From an uncultured bacterium (lineage in GTDB: Bacteria > Bacteroidota > Bacteroidia > Chitinophagales > CAIODY01): a stretch of 32,420 bases of DNA. Positions 6,986-16,234 of the stretch are shown piece by piece; within the stretch, counting starts at the first letter, position 1, and every line of letters starts with the position of its first letter. The notes under the pieces were generated by a model, which saw only the letters and a list, made by a program, of their open reading frames with translations, searched no databases and had not been told where the DNA came from. The position numbers and the translations under genes were made by a program. The stretch spans positions 1 to 32,420 of the forward strand of contig CAIODY010000122.1 in NCBI GenBank assembly GCA_903857255.1, written 5' to 3'.

Positions 6986-8008
6986 ATGCAATCTGCTACC
7001 ACAGCGGCTTTACATGCCGCAATTTCAAAAAACATCTTAATTATTGATGGTGCCATGGGCACAATGATTCAGCGTTATAATTTGCAAGAAGCAGATTATC
7101 GGGGCGATGTTTACAAAGATTCTAAGCACGATTTGAAAGGCAATAATGATTTGTTGTCCATCACAAGACCTGATATTATTTCGGCTATTCATAAAGAATA
7201 TCTTGAAGCTGGTGCTGATATTATTGAAACCAATACATTCAGTGGAACTACTATTGCGCAAGCTGATTATCATTTACAAAATGAAGTTTACGATATAAAT
7301 TTTGAATCAGCGAAATTGGCCAAAGCTGCGGCATTGGAGTACACAACAAAAAATCCTGACAAACCTCGTTTTGTTGCAGGAGCAATTGGTCCAACCAACA
7401 GAACGCTGTCGCTATCTCCTGATGTAAACAATCCTGGTTATCGTGCCGTAACTTTTGATGAAGTGATGCAAGCTTATTACGAACAAGTGGAAGCCCTTGT
7501 TGATGGCGGCGTTGACATCATTTTAATCGAAACGATTTTTGACACACTAAATGCAAAAGCTGCAATTTTTGCAACCAAAAAATATTTTAAAGACAAGCAA
7601 ATTGAATTGCCGATAATGATTAGTGGCACAATCACCGATGCCAGTGGCAGAACTTTAAGCGGACAAACTTTGGAAGCTTTTTATACTTCCATTGCTCATG
7701 CCAAACCATTTTCTGTTGGCTTGAATTGCGCTCTGGGAGCGGCTGATATGCGACAGCACATTGAAGAATTGAACAACATTGCCTCATGTTATGTGAGTTG
7801 TTATCCGAATGCTGGTTTGCCAAATGCGTTTGGTGGTTATGATGAAACCCCCGAAATGATGTGCAGTGTGATTGATGAATGGGCTGCGAATGGTTGGGTA
7901 AATATTGTTGGCGGTTGCTGTGGCACTTCGCCCGACCATATTAAACACATGGCGGAACATATGAAGAAGTTTAAATCGAGACCTTTGCCTGAAATTGTTG
8001 AAGCATAA
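6986..8008 (+). CDS. metH: Methionine synthase, homocysteine-binding half
   Basis: 340 residues, equal to module 1 of cobalamin-dependent MetH. This module binds and activates homocysteine for methyl transfer from methylcobalamin. It has DGAMGTMIQ (residues 21-29) and the three zinc-ligand cysteines: C248 (GLNCALGA) and C311/C312 ([11 protein letters not shown]), nearly the numbering of E. coli MetH (247, 310, 311). The protein ends with its own stop exactly at the module boundary, and the other modules are encoded at 8713-11388. The split MetH arrangement is familiar in Bacteroidota; here an ORF6N gene lies between the halves. The two products must associate or at least cooperate in the cytoplasm. 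Confidence 0.95.
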   Translation: MQSATTAALHAAISKNILIIDGAMGTMIQRYNLQEADYRGDVYKDSKHDLKGNNDLLSITRPDIISAIHKEYLEAGADIIETNTFSGTTIAQADYHLQNEVYDINFESAKLAKAAALEYTTKNPDKPRFVAGAIGPTNRTLSLSPDVNNPGYRAVTFDEVMQAYYEQVEALVDGGVDIILIETIFDTLNAKAAIFATKKYFKDKQIELPIMISGTITDASGRTLSGQTLEAFYTSIAHAKPFSVGLNCALGAADMRQHIEELNNIASCYVSCYPNAGLPNAFGGYDETPEMMCSVIDEWAANGWVNIVGGCCGTSPDHIKHMAEHMKKFKSRPLPEIVEA

Positions 8009-8012
8009 TTTC

Positions 8013-8039
8013 TTTAAGGTCACAATTTGTGACCTTAAA
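8013..8039. repeat. Perfect 27-bp palindrome upstream of the ORF6N gene
   Basis: Arms TTTAAGGTCACAA (8013-8025) and TTGTGACCTTAAA (8027-8039) are perfect complements around one central T. No T-run follows, which argues against a simple terminator. The core TCACAATTTGTGA recurs inside the ORF6N coding sequence at 8310-8322. A regulatory protein-binding site is the most likely role. Confidence 0.7.
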
Positions 8040-8044
8040 AATTG

Positions 8045-8065
8045 GAAGTCACAATTTGCAACTTC
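8045..8065. repeat. Degenerate second copy of the ORF6N palindrome
   Basis: GAAGTCACAA (8045-8054), T, TTGCAACTTC (8056-8065): 8 of 10 arm positions pair. The left arm is identical to that of the intragenic copy at 8306-8315. With 8013-8039 it makes a tandem pair of sites before the ORF6N start. Confidence 0.6.
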
Positions 8066-8093
8066 AAATTTTGAAGAATAAAAATGATTTAGA

Positions 8094-8627
8094 ATGAAAA
8101 ATAAATCTACTGAACTAATTATTTCCGACACACAAATTTTAGAGCGAATATTTGTTATTCGAGGACAGAAAGTGATGCTGGATAGTGATTTAGCAGAAAT
8201 GTATGGTGTTGAAACGAAAGTTTTAATGCAATCAGTAAAAAGAAATTTTAAGCGATTCCCTGATGACTTCATGTTTCAAATCACGAAGGAAGAATTTGAA
8301 AACTTGAAGTCACAATTTGTGACTTCAAGTTGGGGTGGTAAAAGAAAACTTCCTTATGCTTTCACCGAGCAAGGCGTAGCAATGCTTTCAAGCATTTTGA
8401 AATCGGATAGAGCGATTGAAGTGAATATTCAAATCATCCGATTGTTTACCAAAATGAAGGAATTTATTTTAGAACATAAAGACTTGTATTTGAAATTGGA
8501 ACAGTTGGAATTTAAGTTCACATCGCACGATAGAAAAATGAAAACCATTTTTGATTACCTGAATAAATTATTGCAACAAGAAGCAAAGCCAAGAACAGTG
8601 GTTAAAGGATTTAAACAAAAACAATAG
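8094..8627 (+). CDS. ORF6N-domain protein
   Basis: 177 residues. Residues 9-95 match the ORF6N domain as I know it: ILERIFVIRGQKVMLDSDLA, then YGVETKVLMQSVKRN, FPDDFMFQIT, LKSQFVTSSWGG and LPYAFTEQGVAMLSSIL. The C-terminal third is a predicted coiled-coil (residues 120-165) with a basic tail. ORF6N domains occur in phage antirepressor-type proteins and as many chromosomal copies in Bacteroidota; they are believed to bind DNA, but the role of the chromosomal copies is unknown. The gene is inserted between the two halves of methionine synthase in the same orientation. A perfect 31-bp palindrome at 8301-8331 lies inside its coding sequence and shares its core with two upstream sites, suggesting autoregulation. 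Confidence 0.9.
   Translation: MKNKSTELIISDTQILERIFVIRGQKVMLDSDLAEMYGVETKVLMQSVKRNFKRFPDDFMFQITKEEFENLKSQFVTSSWGGKRKLPYAFTEQGVAMLSSILKSDRAIEVNIQIIRLFTKMKEFILEHKDLYLKLEQLEFKFTSHDRKMKTIFDYLNKLLQQEAKPRTVVKGFKQKQ
8301..8331. promoter_or_regulatory. Perfect 31-bp palindrome inside the ORF6N gene
   Basis: Arms AACTTGAAGTCACAA (8301-8315) and TTGTGACTTCAAGTT (8317-8331) are exact complements around a single central T. It encodes the ENLKSQFVTSSW segment of the domain. The core is shared with the leader palindromes at 8013-8039 and 8045-8065. A binding site or a transcript hairpin is possible; the role is inferred. Confidence 0.7.
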
Positions 8628-8654
8628 AACGCTGATTGGTTATGGTTTTTAAGA

Positions 8655-8697
8655 TGAACGCAGACGAAATCATAACTATCATAAAAATCTGCGTTCA
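8655..8697. repeat. Hairpin repeat between ORF6N gene and metH second half
   Basis: Inverted repeat TGAACGCAGA (8655-8664) and TCTGCGTTCA (8688-8697) with a 23-nt loop. Sequences of the type AAAATCTGCGTTCA are, to my knowledge, common dispersed intergenic repeats in Bacteroidota. No T-run follows, so a dispersed repeat is more likely than a terminator. Confidence 0.55.
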
Positions 8698-8712
8698 ATA
8701 AAATAATAGAAA

Positions 8713-11388
8713 ATGACTTTTATCAAACCATATCTCACTCTTGCAGGTCTTGAACCTTTAACGATTCGACCAGAAACTAATTTCATCAACATTGGCGAAC
8801 GAACAAACGTAACTGGTTCAAAAATGTTTGCTCGATTAATCAAAGAAGACAAATACGATGAAGCCTTGGCTGTGGCTTTACAGCAGGTGGAAAATGGCGC
8901 ACAGGTAATTGATGTGAACATGGATGAAGGCATGTTGGATGGCGAAGCGGCGATGACCAAATTTTTAAATTTGATTGCCAGCGAACCCAACATCAGCAAA
9001 GTGCCGATAATGATTGACAGCAGCAAGTGGAGTGTGATTGAAGCAGGTTTGAAATGTGTGCAAGGCAAAGCGATTGTAAATTCCATTTCGATGAAAGAAG
9101 GTGAAGCGAAATTTATTCACGAAGCTGAATTGTGTTTGATGTACGGCGCAGCCGTTGTGGTAATGGCTTTCGACGAACAAGGGCAAGCTGATACGATTGA
9201 AAGAAAAGTTTCGATTTGCGAAAGAGCTTATAAAATTTTAACCGAACAAGTTGGCTTTGCTCCTCAGGATATCATTTTCGACCCTAACATTTTCGCTGTA
9301 GCAACAGGTATTGAAGAGCATAATAATTATGCCGTGAATTTTATTGAAGCCACAAGAATCATCAAACAAAAAATGCCGTTGGCAAAAGTGAGTGGCGGTG
9401 TGAGCAATGTGTCATTTTCGTTCAGAGGAAATGATGTAGTTCGTGAAGCTATTCATTCAGTGTTCTTGTATCATGCTATCAAAGCAGGTATGGACATGGG
9501 TATTGTGAACGCAGGAATGATTCAGGTTTATGATGAAATTGAACCGAAATTATTGGAGTTGGTGGAAGATGTAATATTAAATCGAAGAGATGATGCAACA
9601 GAAAGATTAGTTGCGCATGCTGATACAATTAAGAGCAAAGGAAAAGTTTTAGTAAAAGATGAATCGTGGCGCAAAGGCACAGTGGAAGAGCGTTTAACGC
9701 ATTCATTGGTGAACGGCATCATCGAATATATTGATGTGGATACAGAAGAAGCACGACAAAAATATGGTCGTCCGTTGTTTGTGATTGAAGGTCCGTTGAT
9801 GGCTGGAATGAGTGTGGTTGGTGATTTATTTGGTAGCGGAAAAATGTTTTTACCACAAGTGGTAAAGAGCGCAAGAGTGATGAAAAAAAGTGTGGCTTAT
9901 CTCACACCATTTATCGAACAAGAAAAATTAGATAACCCCAATTTTGACCAAGGTGGTGCAAAGAAAATATTGATGGCAACGGTGAAAGGCGATGTGCACG
10001 ACATCGGCAAAAACATAGTGGGTGTGGTTTTGGGCTGCAATGGTTATGAAATTATTGATTTGGGAGTGATGGTTCATGCCGAAAAAATATTGCAAACAGC
10101 TAAAGAAAAAAATGTTGACATTATTGGTTTAAGTGGATTGATTACGCCATCGTTGGATGAAATGGTTCATGTGGCAAGCGAAATGCAACGTCAAGGTTTT
10201 ACCATTCCATTGATGATTGGCGGTGCCACTACATCCCGAATGCATACTGCTGTAAAAGTAGCACCAGCCTACAATCATGCAGTGATTCATGTGTTGGACG
10301 CATCGAAAAGTGTGAATGTTTCAACCACTTTGTTGAGTGAAGAAAAAGAAAAGTTTACTGCCGAGGCAAAAGCAGAATATCAAAAACTGGCAGAAGATTT
10401 TGCCAATAAAAAATCTGACAAAAAATTATTGCCAATTGAAAAAGCAAGAGAAAATAAATTTAAAATTGATTGGGCAAAAGAAAAAATTGCGAAACCAAAT
10501 TTCATCGGCGTAAAACATTTAGTGAATTACGACTTGGCTGAAATAGCTGAATACATTGACTGGACGCCGTTTTTCATCACTTGGGAAATGCACGGAAAAT
10601 TTCCTGCTATTTTAAAAGATGAAGTAGTTGGCGAACAAGCAACACATTTATATAATGATGCTCAAAAAATGTTGCAGCAAATTATTGCTGAAAAATGGTT
10701 GACTGCAAAAGCATCGTTCGGAATTTTTGAAGCGAATTCAAATGATGCAGATGATGTGCAAATCAATTTACAATCATCAAAAACTAATTTACAATTTTTA
10801 AGACAACAGTCTGAAAAAGCAAAAGGACAACCGAATTTATGTTTAGCTGATTTTATTGCTCCTCAAAATTCTGACAAGAAAGATTACATCGGCGCATTTG
10901 CTGTTACTGCAGGAATTGGCATTGAAAAACACGTAAAGCAATTTGAAGACAATCATGATGATTATTCTTCTATCATGTTGAAAGCTTTGGCTGATAGGCT
11001 TGCAGAAGCATTTGCAGAATTATTGCACAAAAAAGTTCGTACCGAATATTGGGGTTATGAAACTACTGAAACTTTAACCAACGAACAACTGATTGCTGAA
11101 GAATACAATGGCATTCGCCCTGCACCAGGCTATCCCGCTTGCCCCGACCATACTGAAAAAATAAAATTGTTTGAGTTGATTGATGCAACTAAACAATCTG
11201 AAATTACTTTAACAGAATCGCTGGCGATGTATCCAGCGGCAAGTGTGAGTGGTTGGTATTTTGCTTCGCCACATGCTAAATATTTTGGTGTTGGAAAAAT
11301 TGACAAATCGCAATTAGCTGATTATGCTCAACGCAAAGGACTGAGTTATGAAGAGGCGGAGAAATGGTTGAGACCTGCGTTGGGGTAA
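8713..11388 (+). CDS. metH: Methionine synthase, folate/cobalamin/reactivation half
   Basis: 891 residues holding the remaining MetH modules in order. The pterin-binding domain is at about 20-300 ([35 protein letters not shown]). The cobalamin cap and B12-binding domains span about 310-560, with DVHDIG in which H429 is the lower axial ligand. The AdoMet-binding reactivation domain spans about 590-891, with [12 protein letters not shown] at 802-813. With the 340-residue upstream half the total is 1231, close to E. coli MetH (1227), so no module is lost. It transfers methyl from 5-methyltetrahydrofolate via cobalamin to homocysteine bound by the partner protein. Presence of the reactivation domain implies dependence on a reductase encoded elsewhere. 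Confidence 0.96.
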   Translation: MTFIKPYLTLAGLEPLTIRPETNFINIGERTNVTGSKMFARLIKEDKYDEALAVALQQVENGAQVIDVNMDEGMLDGEAAMTKFLNLIASEPNISKVPIMIDSSKWSVIEAGLKCVQGKAIVNSISMKEGEAKFIHEAELCLMYGAAVVVMAFDEQGQADTIERKVSICERAYKILTEQVGFAPQDIIFDPNIFAVATGIEEHNNYAVNFIEATRIIKQKMPLAKVSGGVSNVSFSFRGNDVVREAIHSVFLYHAIKAGMDMGIVNAGMIQVYDEIEPKLLELVEDVILNRRDDATERLVAHADTIKSKGKVLVKDESWRKGTVEERLTHSLVNGIIEYIDVDTEEARQKYGRPLFVIEGPLMAGMSVVGDLFGSGKMFLPQVVKSARVMKKSVAYLTPFIEQEKLDNPNFDQGGAKKILMATVKGDVHDIGKNIVGVVLGCNGYEIIDLGVMVHAEKILQTAKEKNVDIIGLSGLITPSLDEMVHVASEMQRQGFTIPLMIGGATTSRMHTAVKVAPAYNHAVIHVLDASKSVNVSTTLLSEEKEKFTAEAKAEYQKLAEDFANKKSDKKLLPIEKARENKFKIDWAKEKIAKPNFIGVKHLVNYDLAEIAEYIDWTPFFITWEMHGKFPAILKDEVVGEQATHLYNDAQKMLQQIIAEKWLTAKASFGIFEANSNDADDVQINLQSSKTNLQFLRQQSEKAKGQPNLCLADFIAPQNSDKKDYIGAFAVTAGIGIEKHVKQFEDNHDDYSSIMLKALADRLAEAFAELLHKKVRTEYWGYETTETLTNEQLIAEEYNGIRPAPGYPACPDHTEKIKLFELIDATKQSEITLTESLAMYPAASVSGWYFASPHAKYFGVGKIDKSQLADYAQRKGLSYEEAEKWLRPALG

Positions 11389-11501
11389 TTAAATTTGCAT
11401 AACTTTTTTATCAATTAACTTTTTTGGGTTAATATTGATGAAAGGAAATCAACAGAACTAAAAAAAATATTCTCTAAAATTGCATAAAACAATTAGAAAC
11501 A

Positions 11502-11999
11502 ATGGCTTTCGAAAGTTTAACAAATGATAAAATTGCAGACTTACTGAACTGCCTAAAAAAACTAACAAACCCTCAATCTCGAAGCAAAGAGAAGGAGGGT
11601 CATGAGCAGGTAAACTACAGGGTTGTTGCAACAGATGGAAGTAACCATGAGTTTGAGGTATACAAGCGTCAAAATTTAAGAGAGGGAATGGAAGATGATT
11701 TTTCTTGTGGTATAAGTTGGGTTGCACCAAATGGAGAAACTCTTACACTTAAACGCTATAATGGCTCAAGCCATAATCATCCCAATAAGCTTGAAAATAT
11801 TTCTCTTGGATATAATTGTCATATTCACATAGCCACAGAGAAGTATATTAAAGCAAATAAAAAAGCAGAAGAATTTGCAGAAGTTACAGATAGATACAAC
11901 ACTTTAGAAGGTGCATTACATTGCTTGGTTATAGATTGTAAAATATCAGGAATCCAGACTTCGCCAGACTCATTGAATCAAACTAAATTATTTGAATAA
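11502..11999 (+). CDS. Small uncharacterised protein paired with the DUF1828 protein
   Basis: 165 residues. I do not recognise it with certainty. It resembles a family I recall as DUF6978 that occurs beside DUF1828 genes, but this is unconfirmed. Visible are a helical N-terminus (LTNDKIADLLNCLKKL), a beta-rich middle (VNYRVVATDGSNHEFEVYKR, then DFSCGISWVAP and GETLTLKRYNG), a histidine-rich stretch SSHNHPNK and GYNCHIHIATEKYI (residues 104-117), and a helical C-terminus. The stop codon TAA overlaps the ATG of the next gene by one base (TAATG), so the pair is translationally coupled. It forms a two-gene cassette inserted between metH and pepT and could be an antitoxin- or nuclease-like partner; that is inference. 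Confidence 0.75.
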   Translation: MAFESLTNDKIADLLNCLKKLTNPQSRSKEKEGHEQVNYRVVATDGSNHEFEVYKRQNLREGMEDDFSCGISWVAPNGETLTLKRYNGSSHNHPNKLENISLGYNCHIHIATEKYIKANKKAEEFAEVTDRYNTLEGALHCLVIDCKISGIQTSPDSLNQTKLFE

Positions 12000-12784
12000 T
12001 GAATTTAGATGTTAACAAACTTCAGGAAACTCTTTGCTCATTAATGTGCGCTGAGGTTAAATTGCGAACTAAAAACAGTAAGCTACTTGCAATTGAAACA
12101 CCTTTTTTCTTTGCAGATGGCGACCCATACCAAATCTATATCAAAGAAATGCCAGGAGGGCAAATTCGGCTTACAGATATGGGGCATACAATGATGCATC
12201 TTAGCTATGACAATGATGTAGACAAATTTAGAGAAGGTACTCGTGGGAATATATTTAGTCAAATAAAATCTGAAACTTTAGTAGATGAAGAAAATGGTGA
12301 ATTTTATATCGACACACCAATAGAGAGCCTTGGGTTTAATATTTTTAGACTTGGTCAAGCATTAACAAAAATCAATGACCTGACATTTTTGAATAGAGCA
12401 AGAGCTGAATCCACATTTTATGAAGACTTACAAGAACAATTGAAAAAAATTGTATCAGAGGAAAAAATTAAAAAGGATTACTATTACAATGAAATGGAAA
12501 ATTCACGAGATTACCCTATTGATTACAGAATAGAGGGCAAGCACTCTCCACTTTTTTTGTTCGGGATTCCAAATAAAGATAAGGCCAGATTAACCACAAT
12601 TATTTTGGAAAGGTTATTAAGAGCGAATGCTGATTTTGATAGTATCCTAATATTCTCAGACCAAGGGACAATGCCTAAACAAGACTTAGCTAGACTTTCA
12701 AACGCAGGCGGTGAAATGATTGCTTCATTAGATGCGGAAGCAGATTTCTCTAGAAAGTTATTACGCAAAGTTTCTCTTAACTAA
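11999..12784 (+). CDS. DUF1828/DUF1829-type protein
   Basis: 261 residues. The N-terminal half (about 30-115) has the DUF1828 pattern: IETPFFFADGDPYQIYIKE, followed by IRLTDMGHTMMHLSYD (residues 56-71) and a DTPIESLGFNIFRLGQAL segment. The C-terminal half (about 165-258) fits DUF1829: HSPLFLFGIPNKDKARLTTI, FDSILIFSDQG, then DAEADFSRKL. Both domains are uncharacterised and are found in variable genomic regions. The gene starts within the stop codon of its partner and ends 8 bp before pepT. Candidate roles are host defence or a toxin-antitoxin-like function, based on cassette form and location rather than on visible catalytic motifs. Confidence 0.78.
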   Translation: MNLDVNKLQETLCSLMCAEVKLRTKNSKLLAIETPFFFADGDPYQIYIKEMPGGQIRLTDMGHTMMHLSYDNDVDKFREGTRGNIFSQIKSETLVDEENGEFYIDTPIESLGFNIFRLGQALTKINDLTFLNRARAESTFYEDLQEQLKKIVSEEKIKKDYYYNEMENSRDYPIDYRIEGKHSPLFLFGIPNKDKARLTTIILERLLRANADFDSILIFSDQGTMPKQDLARLSNAGGEMIASLDAEADFSRKLLRKVSLN

Positions 12785-12792
12785 TTTTCATT

Positions 12793-14040
12793 ATGAATTT
12801 CTTTAATTACAACTTTACAGCTGCTGAACGCTTTATGCGTTATGTGCAAATCGATACGCAATCTGACCCGAATTCTCCTACTTGCCCGAGTACGGAAAAG
12901 CAAAAAAATTTAGGAAAAGTTTTAGTGGAGGAATTAAAAGCTATCGGCATTAAAGATGCCGAAATGGACGAGCATGGCTATGTGTACGCCACCATCGAAA
13001 GCAATACTTCGAAAAATGTTCCTGTGTTGTGCTTTTGTTCACACATGGATACATCGCCCGATTGCAGCGGTTTGAATGTGAAACCAATCGTACACAAAAA
13101 TTATCAGGGTGGTGATTTAGTATTGCCAAACGACAATTCACAAGTGATTCGTTTCAGCGAACATAATGATTTGAAACATCAGATTGGCAATGATATTATC
13201 ACGGCTGACGGCACAACTTTATTAGGTGCTGATAACAAAGCCGGTGTGGCTGAAATTATGGATGCTACTCTTTTTCTGATGAATCATCGGGAAATTAAAC
13301 ATGGCAAAATCAGAATTTTATTTACACCTGATGAAGAAATTGGCAGAGGCGTTGACAAAGCTGATATGAAAAAACTCGGTGCTGATTTCGGTTACACAAT
13401 GGATGGCGAAACATTAGGTCATATCGAAAATGAAACTTTTAGTGCTGATGGAGCAAGCCTTATCATTAAAGGGTTTCCGACACACCCAGGTTTTGCAAAA
13501 AACAAAATGCAACATGCCATAAAAATTGCTGCGGAAATAATTAATCAATTACCAAAAAATAAATCGCCCGAAACCACTGAAAAGAAAGAGCCTTTCATTC
13601 ATCCTACATCTATCAATGGCGGATTGGATTCTGTTGAAATCAAATTCATCATTCGTGCTTTTGATGCTAAAACACTAATTGCTTTAGAGGATGAATTAAA
13701 AAACATTGCTGCTTCAGTTTTAGCGAACTACAACAAATGCAGTTTTAAAATGAAAGTAACCGAGCAATATCGAAACATGAAAGATGTGTTGGATGCTAAT
13801 CCGCAAGTTTGCGAATATGCAGCGGAAGCAGTGAAGCGAACTGGTGTAACACCTGTATTATCAAGCATTCGCGGCGGTACTGATGGTTCACGATTGTCAT
13901 TCATGGGTTTGCCTTGTCCGAATATTTTTGCAGGCGAACATGCATTTCACAGCAAACAAGAATGGGTGAGTATTCAAGACATGAACAAAGCCGTTGAAAC
14001 GATTATTCACTTAGTGCAGATTTGGGAAGAGAGTGCGTAA
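12793..14040 (+). CDS. pepT: Peptidase T (tripeptide aminopeptidase)
   Basis: 415 residues, full length for PepT of the M20B zinc peptidase family, which removes N-terminal residues from tripeptides in the cytoplasm. Metal and catalytic residues are visible: H84-x-D86 (CSHMDTSPD), D147 (LLGADNKAG), E181/E182 (FTPDEEIGRG), a later Asp in YTMDGE and the final His in AGEHAFHSKQEW. The dimerisation (lid) domain spans about 210-320. The start lies 8 bp after the DUF1828 gene stop, so it may be read through from that cassette. Its own promoter was probably further upstream before the cassette was inserted. Confidence 0.95.
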   Translation: MNFFNYNFTAAERFMRYVQIDTQSDPNSPTCPSTEKQKNLGKVLVEELKAIGIKDAEMDEHGYVYATIESNTSKNVPVLCFCSHMDTSPDCSGLNVKPIVHKNYQGGDLVLPNDNSQVIRFSEHNDLKHQIGNDIITADGTTLLGADNKAGVAEIMDATLFLMNHREIKHGKIRILFTPDEEIGRGVDKADMKKLGADFGYTMDGETLGHIENETFSADGASLIIKGFPTHPGFAKNKMQHAIKIAAEIINQLPKNKSPETTEKKEPFIHPTSINGGLDSVEIKFIIRAFDAKTLIALEDELKNIAASVLANYNKCSFKMKVTEQYRNMKDVLDANPQVCEYAAEAVKRTGVTPVLSSIRGGTDGSRLSFMGLPCPNIFAGEHAFHSKQEWVSIQDMNKAVETIIHLVQIWEESA

Positions 14041-14047
14041 GTTTTAT

Positions 14048-14575
14048 TTATTGAGAAGCCTTTTTAACTCCTGCAATTATACTTCCAACGAAAATTAAAA
14101 GTCCAGCCACACAACCAATTGTTGGATTAAATTTATTGTCTTCCGAATCTTTTATCGCATAAGCCCTTGCTTTGGCAACAAATGTTGTATCTGTAATTGG
14201 CTTATTTTTTTTCAGAAAAATTGAATCTTGCTCAATCTGAACAGCTATTCCATTAAAAACAGTTTTATCTTTAAGCATTTGTTTTTTGACTTGAATAATT
14301 CCATTTGCACATCTCAACCAAGCCTGAAGTTTCAAGTTGTTTAGTATGTCAGCATCAGGAGCGTTAATTGTTGAGGATGTTTCAATTAGAGCAATTTTTT
14401 TATAGCCAAAATCAATTTTTTCATTTTCAAAAAACAGCATAACATAATTTGGCTTTTTGACACATGAATCAGCAATGAAAACGCTTGCTTGACTGTGCAT
14501 AGTAGTTCTGTATTCTGTTTCACACCCTAAAAGAAAAATAAATAGTCCCGAAAAAATCAACAATTTTTTATTCAT
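14048..14575 (-). CDS. Putative lipoprotein with C-terminal membrane segment
   Basis: 175 residues from the MNKKLLIFSG start. A longer frame from 14632 adds 19 residues ahead of an obvious signal peptide and is less likely. The signal peptide ends in a lipobox FLLGC with Cys18. The middle has several short beta segments (NYVMLFFENEKIDFGYKKIA, later GIAVQIEQDS). A hydrophobic helix, TIGCVAGLLIFVGSIIAG, precedes a basic end (VKKASQ). I do not recognise a family. It is convergent with pepT (7-bp gap) and divergent from mgtE. A lipoprotein with a C-terminal transmembrane helix suggests envelope localisation. Confidence 0.75.
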   Translation of the reverse strand: MNKKLLIFSGLFIFLLGCETEYRTTMHSQASVFIADSCVKKPNYVMLFFENEKIDFGYKKIALIETSSTINAPDADILNNLKLQAWLRCANGIIQVKKQMLKDKTVFNGIAVQIEQDSIFLKKNKPITDTTFVAKARAYAIKDSEDNKFNPTIGCVAGLLIFVGSIIAGVKKASQ

Positions 14576-14765
14576 AGTATCAAAATTATACTGCTTATTT
14601 TTTCCCTTGCAAATCGAATTGTTAAAACGCACTTAAATGAAGAATCATAACTGCGACCGTTAAATTTTTTATTTAGGAAGAGAAATCTTTTTGAAAAATA
14701 CTTCAACAAATCTTATTCAACCAATTGCATTATTTACAACTTTGCAAAATTAAAGTGTAAAACCG

Positions 14766-16139
14766 ATGGCGCATTTCAATAAAATTCAACCTTTGCTGGG
14801 AGGTGAAAACAAACAGGAATTAACGGAGCAATTGAAAACCATGAAGTATAATGATATACTTTACATTTTAGAACGCTGCAACGATGACCACAAAATTGAA
14901 GTGTACGAAGCCCTGCCCGATGTGCTTGCTATCAAGTGTTTCAAGGTTTTACCAAAATCAACTCAACTATTTTTAATCAAAAATATTCATCACAAAAAAG
15001 TGGTGATGCTGTTAAATAGTTTGCCCGATGATGATAGAACTGCATTTTTAAAAGATTGCCCAAGCAGAGTAGTCAATACTTTAATAAGGCAATTAAGTGA
15101 TGAAGAAAGAACAATAACGCTTTCGTTGTTGGGTTATCCCGAGCATTCAGTGGGAAGGTTGATGACGCCACATTACATAGCTGTAAAAAAAGAATGGACG
15201 GTTGCGCAAGTGTTTGACCATATTCGGAATCATGGGCAAAATTCTGAAACAGTTAACGTGATTTATGTAGTAGATAAAAATGGGGTTTTGATTGATGATA
15301 TTCGAATTCGAGAATTCATTTTTGTTTCGCCCGAAACTTTGGTTAGTGATGTAATGGACCATCGTTATTTGCAATTATTGGTAACAGATAAAGAAACCGA
15401 AGCGATAAAAATTTTTCGTCAACATAACCGTTTTGCATTGCCAGTAGTTGATGCAAATGGCGTGCTGTTGGGCATTGTAACGATAGATGATGTGTTACGT
15501 TTGGCAGAAAAAGAAGACACTAAAGAGTTTCAAAAAATTGGGGGTTCGGAAGCTTTGGATGAACCTTACACAACAATTTCATTTTTCAATTTGATAAAAA
15601 AACGTGCAGGTTGGTTAGTGATTTTATTTTTAGGCGAAATGCTCACAGCCACAGCCATGGGTTTTTTTGAAGGTGAAATTAGCAAAGCGGTAGTGTTAGC
15701 TTTATTCATACCATTAATTATTTCAAGCGGCGGAAATTCAGGCTCACAAGCATCTTCACTAATTATTCGTGCGATGGCATTGGGTGAAATAACATTTAAG
15801 GATTGGTGGAGAGTGATGCGTCGTGAAATTTTATCTGGACTCACATTAGGCTCTATACTTGGGTTTGTGGGTTTTTTACGAATTTTAATTTGGCAACAAA
15901 CACATTTATACAACTACGGAATTCATTGGTTTTTGGTGGCAATAACAATAGGGTTTTCATTGATTGGGGTGGTGTTGTGGGGAACAATTTCAGGGTCGAT
16001 GTTGCCCATTGCACTAAAAAAATTAGGTGCTGACCCAGCCGCTTCTTCGGCTCCGTTTGTGGCTACATTAGTGGATGTAACTGGTTTGGTAATTTATTTT
16101 AGCGTTGCTTATATTATTTTAAGAGGAACACTTTTGTAG
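14766..16139 (+). CDS. mgtE: Magnesium transporter MgtE
   Basis: 457 residues, standard for MgtE. The N-terminal superhelical domain (about 5-125), two CBS domains (about 130-255, including SVGRLMTPHYIAV and NRFALPVVDANGVLLGIVTI) and five transmembrane helices (280-457) are present. SSGGNSGSQASSLIIRA and GADPAASSAPFVATLVDVTG are the conserved pore segments of the family. MgtE is an inner-membrane Mg2+ channel gated by cytoplasmic Mg2+ bound at the N and CBS domains. It is monocistronic, with a 190-bp divergent spacer from the lipoprotein gene. I see no convincing M-box-type leader in the short 5' region. Confidence 0.96.
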   Translation: MAHFNKIQPLLGGENKQELTEQLKTMKYNDILYILERCNDDHKIEVYEALPDVLAIKCFKVLPKSTQLFLIKNIHHKKVVMLLNSLPDDDRTAFLKDCPSRVVNTLIRQLSDEERTITLSLLGYPEHSVGRLMTPHYIAVKKEWTVAQVFDHIRNHGQNSETVNVIYVVDKNGVLIDDIRIREFIFVSPETLVSDVMDHRYLQLLVTDKETEAIKIFRQHNRFALPVVDANGVLLGIVTIDDVLRLAEKEDTKEFQKIGGSEALDEPYTTISFFNLIKKRAGWLVILFLGEMLTATAMGFFEGEISKAVVLALFIPLIISSGGNSGSQASSLIIRAMALGEITFKDWWRVMRREILSGLTLGSILGFVGFLRILIWQQTHLYNYGIHWFLVAITIGFSLIGVVLWGTISGSMLPIALKKLGADPAASSAPFVATLVDVTGLVIYFSVAYIILRGTLL

Positions 16140-16208
16140 CTGAAAACCATTCGCCTGCCTAATTATTCTGTTCGCCGAAAAATCATTTTTAAACGAACGT
16201 TTAACTCG

Positions 16209-16216
16209 TACATTTG
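16209..16216 (+). promoter_or_regulatory. -7 element before the efflux operon
   Basis: TACATTTG matches the Bacteroidota -7 consensus TAnnTTTG exactly, 18 bp before the chosen tolC-like start at 16235. The -33 partner is weak (an AT-rich TTTTTAAA region near 16186). An exact match at this position makes it the likely promoter of the four-gene export operon. Confidence 0.5.
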
Positions 16217-16234
16217 CTTCTCAATTTTCAAAGT

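Noticed and set aside
6986-11388. metH as a broken pseudogene or frameshift
   Set aside because: Both parts have complete modules, separate starts and conserved catalytic residues, and the gap holds a full ORF6N gene, so this is a stable split gene rather than decay.
11410-11439. Hairpin after metH (ATCAATTAAC / GTTAATATTGAT) as terminator
   Set aside because: The stem has a 2-nt bulge and is not followed by a T-run; too weak to call.
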